Shown here piece after piece: positions 61,219 to 64,000 of a stretch of DNA of 64,000 nucleotides. A program made the translations under genes and the position numbers. Numbering within the stretch: the first letter of the stretch is position 1; each line of letters opens with the position of its first letter. The notes beneath the pieces were generated by a model. The model was not told the DNA's origin, ran no database searches, and worked only from the letters and a program-made list of their open reading frames with translations. The DNA is from Gemmatimonadota bacterium (GTDB lineage: Bacteria > JBHIER01 > G020348925): NCBI GenBank assembly GCA_020348925.1, contig CP070758.1:4386548-4450547 (forward strand), given 5' to 3'.

Positions 61219-62343
61219 ATGAAGCATCGTCTCGTCGCACTGGATTGGATGCGTGGCATTGTCATGATTCTGATGGCTCTTGACCACGCATCGGCAGCCT
61301 TCAACAAAGGCCGGCTTGTCACCGACTCATTCTTTCTGTATCAGGTCGGCATGGCTCTCCGCGACGCTCAGTTCTGGACCCGTTGGATCACCCATATTTG
61401 TGCACCGACCTTCCTTTTTCTGGCAGGGACTGCCCTGGCCCTGAGTATTGAACGGCGAGTCAAGGCCGGGGAGAATCCTTGGATTATTGACCGACATCTC
61501 CTTATACGGGGTTTCATTATCGCCATATTTGATATTGCACTTATTTCCTGGTTTTGGTATCCGGGATCAGTTCTCCTGCAAGTCCTTTATGCCATAGGTC
61601 TTTCGATTATTCTCATGATCCCACTTCGACGGTTATCAAGCCGCTGGCTTCTTGGTATAGGCATCGGTTATTTCCTTCTCAACGATTTGCTTATAGGTCT
61701 TGTTCTGAGCATAACCGAGAATCAGCTCACTGTAGTTGGAGGACTTTTCCTCCACGGTGGAATATTCTCAGGACTCATAATTGGTTATCCTCTATTTCCC
61801 TGGCTTGCTATGATGATAGTGGGCTGGGTTTTCGGAAGGTATTTGATTGGGATGCGGGAGGTGGAATCACCCCGTTGGTCACCCAAGAAAGTACTTGTGT
61901 TGAGTGGCCTGGCGGCTTTGGGTCTGTTCGTAATAGTCAGAGGATTAAACAGCTATGGAAATATGCTGCTTCTTCGCGAGGACGATTCCCTTATCCAGTG
62001 GCTGCATGTGAGTAAATATCCGCCGAGTTTATCTTTTGCTGCACTGGAAATCGGGCTGATGTGCATCATCCTCGGTCTGTTAGTGAAACTTCAGGGTAAA
62101 ATTGGTGAGAACGTAAGGCGAAACAATCCAATCCTCGTTTTTGGACAGACGGCGTTGTTTTTCTACTTACTTCATATCGTCATTCTGGAACTGTCAGCGC
62201 ATGCGTTGGGTATGCATATGAAAATGGGATTGGGAGCCACGTATGTGGCGACCGGGGCGGTTTTGATTCTGCTTTATCCCCTTTGTCGCTGGTATCGAAG
62301 TTACAAAACTGCACATCCCCGTTCTTGGGTGAGATATATATAG
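61219..62343 (+). CDS. DUF1624/heparan-alpha-glucosaminide acetyltransferase-like membrane protein
   Basis: A 374-aa membrane protein with about ten helices. The N-terminus RLVALDWMRGIVMILMALDHAS is the hallmark of the DUF1624/HGSNAT-like group; further features are FLAGTALALSIERR, GWVFGRY and the late FFYLLHIVILEL. Relatives transfer acetyl groups across the membrane to a sugar, and the conserved D-H pair in LDHAS would carry the activity. Its ribosome site is weak. It converges with the TPR fragment downstream. Probably surface-glycan modification, inferred. Confidence 0.83.
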   Translation: MKHRLVALDWMRGIVMILMALDHASAAFNKGRLVTDSFFLYQVGMALRDAQFWTRWITHICAPTFLFLAGTALALSIERRVKAGENPWIIDRHLLIRGFIIAIFDIALISWFWYPGSVLLQVLYAIGLSIILMIPLRRLSSRWLLGIGIGYFLLNDLLIGLVLSITENQLTVVGGLFLHGGIFSGLIIGYPLFPWLAMMIVGWVFGRYLIGMREVESPRWSPKKVLVLSGLAALGLFVIVRGLNSYGNMLLLREDDSLIQWLHVSKYPPSLSFAALEIGLMCIILGLLVKLQGKIGENVRRNNPILVFGQTALFFYLLHIVILELSAHALGMHMKMGLGATYVATGAVLILLYPLCRWYRSYKTAHPRSWVRYI

Positions 62344-62395
62344 TGAGGGACAATTCATGAATCTCCCCTATAGTCTTTGTCACTTATTTCTCCCT

Positions 62396-63052
62396 TTAAA
62401 CACTGTATTTCGATAGAAGCTCTCGAAACCTTGGATCGCCATGAATCGATTCCAAATCAGGATTGGTTTTGATGAATTCAATTATATTCATCACCCCCGT
62501 TTCGAGGGCTGCTTCCAAAAAAGTGAATGCATCTTCCTTTTTCCCCAGTAGTGCATATGTACCTGCGCAGTTATGAAGAGCAAGCCCGTCATTTGGATCT
62601 ATCTCCATCACTCTCTTTATCGCGTCCAGGGCTTTCTTACTCTCACCCTTTCTCGCATACGTTTCAGCCATTCGACTCAGTGTTATTACATCGTTTGGAT
62701 TCACTTCAATTTTACGTGCTCCGAGTTCAATGATCTTATTTTCTGCTTCCTGAGCAGCTTTTACATCTCCTTTTATTTGATACGTGAGACGGAGCCATTC
62801 CCATGGTTCTTCACTATATGGCTTGATTGATGCACAAACTTTATAGCAGTTAATACCAGCATCATAATCTTTAAGGATGTTCGACATGACACCCAACCAG
62901 TAATAAGCAGGATAAAAATCTTTTTTATAACGAATCACTTTTTCAAAACATTTTTTTGCTTGTTCATATCTCTTTTGATGAAAGTAAATCATGCCGATAC
63001 CGTATTGAGCCTCGATTAAATCAGGATCGAGGCTCAGGGCTTTTTCATTCAT
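62396..63052 (-). pseudogene. TPR C-terminal half of the split kinase-TolB-TPR protein
   Basis: A 218-aa TPR segment (KALSLDPDLIEAQYGIGMIY, KKALDAIKRVMEIDPND). It is in the same frame as the gene immediately upstream, separated by a single TAA codon at 63053-63055 followed directly by ATG. The joint reads WLEKMM, stop, MNEKALSLDPDL, which is the usual continuous linker between the TolB-like domain and TPRs in this family. It may be made by reinitiation at that ATG, by readthrough, or not at all. Confidence 0.65.
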
Positions 63053-64000
63053 TTACATCATTTTTTCCAGCCAGGCACGATCGCCACTATAGAAGAGATA
63101 ATTGAAGGAATACGCTTCAGCCAAGGCTATATATGCCAGAGAGAAATCAGAATCGATTGATAAGGCGTGTTCAAACATCTGAATAGCTGTAAGACGATCC
63201 CTGTGCCCACGCCGCAATAGGAATTCACTGCCACGCATATAAAAATCATAGGCCCGCAGATCATCCGTTGGCTTTTTCGCCAGAGACTGCTTTTCGGATT
63301 CGGTGAGGGAGACCTTTAACGCTTCGGCGATGTTCTCGGAGACCTCCATCTGAACGTCAAAAATATCCTCGATAAGCCGGTCGTATCTTTCGGCCCAAAC
63401 CTGGAAACCGCTTCTCACATCAATCAATTGTGCCGTTATACGCATCTTGTTGGCACCTTTGCGAACACTTCCTTCAAGAATGTACTGTACTCTGAGGGTC
63501 TCACCAACCTGTCGGGTGTTGACTTCTTTGTTGCGGTATGGTAAAATATCAGAGCGAGGAATCACTTTGATCCCTTGAATCTTCGATAAATCGATAATGA
63601 GATCTTCGGTCATACCTGCACAAAAGTATTCATTCTCTTTATCGGAGCTCATATTTTCAAAATAGAGGACAGCCAAAGACTTTTTTTCAACTTTAGGTGA
63701 CTTTTTTGGTGGATGTACCTTCAATTGATCAATAATCTCTTTCGCGGAAGCCATACGATTGTTGGAATCTTTTTGTAAAATTTTTGAAGTAAGTTCGATA
63801 ATGTTATCAGGAACGTCAGATCGAAATCCCTGAATGGCTTTGGGTTCATCATTTAATATTGAATAGATAATAGCCGCTTCATACTCTCCTTGAAACGGAA
63901 GTTGCCCCGTAAGCATTTCGTACAACAGAACACCGAACGACCAGAGATCTGTACGATGATCCACTTCTGAAGCTTGAATCTGTTCCGGAGACATATAACT
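63053..64000 (-). CDS. Ser/Thr kinase with TolB-like domain, 5' truncated and ending at an in-frame TAA
   Basis: The 5' end lies outside the window. It begins in the kinase C-lobe (SYMSPEQ, then DLWSFGVLLYEMLTGQLPFQG, RMASAKEIIDQL), followed by a TolB-like/FlgO-like domain (LAVLYFENMSSDKENEYFC, GMTEDLIIDLSKI, LEGSVRKGANKMRITAQLIDV, WAERYDR) and the first TPR. Such proteins are abundant in candidate FCB genomes as cytoplasmic or membrane-linked regulators. The reading frame then meets TAA and resumes as the TPR segment. The catalytic loop is outside the window, so kinase activity cannot be judged. Confidence 0.82.
   Translation of the reverse strand, partial: SYMSPEQIQASEVDHRTDLWSFGVLLYEMLTGQLPFQGEYEAAIIYSILNDEPKAIQGFRSDVPDNIIELTSKILQKDSNNRMASAKEIIDQLKVHPPKKSPKVEKKSLAVLYFENMSSDKENEYFCAGMTEDLIIDLSKIQGIKVIPRSDILPYRNKEVNTRQVGETLRVQYILEGSVRKGANKMRITAQLIDVRSGFQVWAERYDRLIEDIFDVQMEVSENIAEALKVSLTESEKQSLAKKPTDDLRAYDFYMRGSEFLLRRGHRDRLTAIQMFEHALSIDSDFSLAYIALAEAYSFNYLFYSGDRAWLEKMM

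Overview
The window looks like a chromosome segment of an uncultured Gram-negative bacterium with FCB-superphylum character. Two large secreted proteins end in the FlgD/T9SS-type C-terminal domain (NYPNP near its start, ILGQEV in the middle). There is also a PorV-like outer-membrane protein, a five-gene Bat operon, a dockerin/cohesin-type protein, an LL-DAP-aminotransferase-like enzyme and many TPR proteins. This repertoire is typical of candidate phyla such as KSB1, Latescibacterota or Zixibacteria, but sequence reading alone cannot settle the phylum. No tRNA, rRNA, CRISPR array or intact transposase was seen.

Region 1 (1-5108) is a Bat operon: the end of BatA, then BatB, a Gln-rich BatC, BatD and BatE, all on the + strand and tightly packed. 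Region 2 (5109-14700) is an accessory zone. It holds a DUF819 membrane protein, a beta-lactamase-fold lipoprotein, three copies of a ~100 bp MITE-like element, an IS256 remnant cut off by one of them, a higBA-type toxin-antitoxin pair with palindromic operators, and three copies of a two-module palindromic repeat. It also has a nitrilase plus the decayed fragment of a second nitrilase, a secreted metallophosphoesterase and a relBE-like pair. Region 3 (14998-22607, - strand) has an S41-like protease, an SDR oxidoreductase and an operon of solute-binding protein, sensor kinase and sigma-54 activator.

Region 4 (22894-36400, + strand) has a sodium/solute symporter followed by three tiny overlapping membrane-protein genes, a 1305-aa secreted metzincin/beta-helix/dockerin protein, a secreted GH38 alpha-mannosidase, a soluble PAS histidine kinase, and a two-domain ThyX-like protein. 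Region 5 (36401-42300) has a candidate small RNA with terminator, a frameshifted vapBC remnant behind a consensus promoter, a Nudix protein, a transglutaminase-TPR protein and an M20 peptidase. Region 6 (42316-52702, - strand) has two STAS proteins, two outer-membrane proteins, a coiled-coil membrane protein, a HEAT/HD-GYP pair sharing an N-terminal module, a VTT membrane protein, a DUF362 ferredoxin protein and a PAP2 phosphatase.

Region 7 (52847-62343, + strand) starts with a consensus promoter and a strongly structured, unannotated RNA leader of about 300 nt ahead of a DapL-type aminotransferase. Next come a cell-surface pair (a DEG-repeat DUF4097 protein and a bactofilin-like/Omp85-like fusion), a serine-biosynthesis operon (DUF1015, SerA, SerC) and a DUF1624 membrane protein. 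The window closes on the - strand with a Ser/Thr kinase-TolB-TPR protein split by one in-frame TAA.

The most promising unusual items are the structured leader RNA, the DEG-repeat/Omp85 pair, the two-domain ThyX with its signature motif split between domains, the TAA-split kinase, the small membrane proteins behind the symporter, and the MITE that supplies a protein C-terminus.
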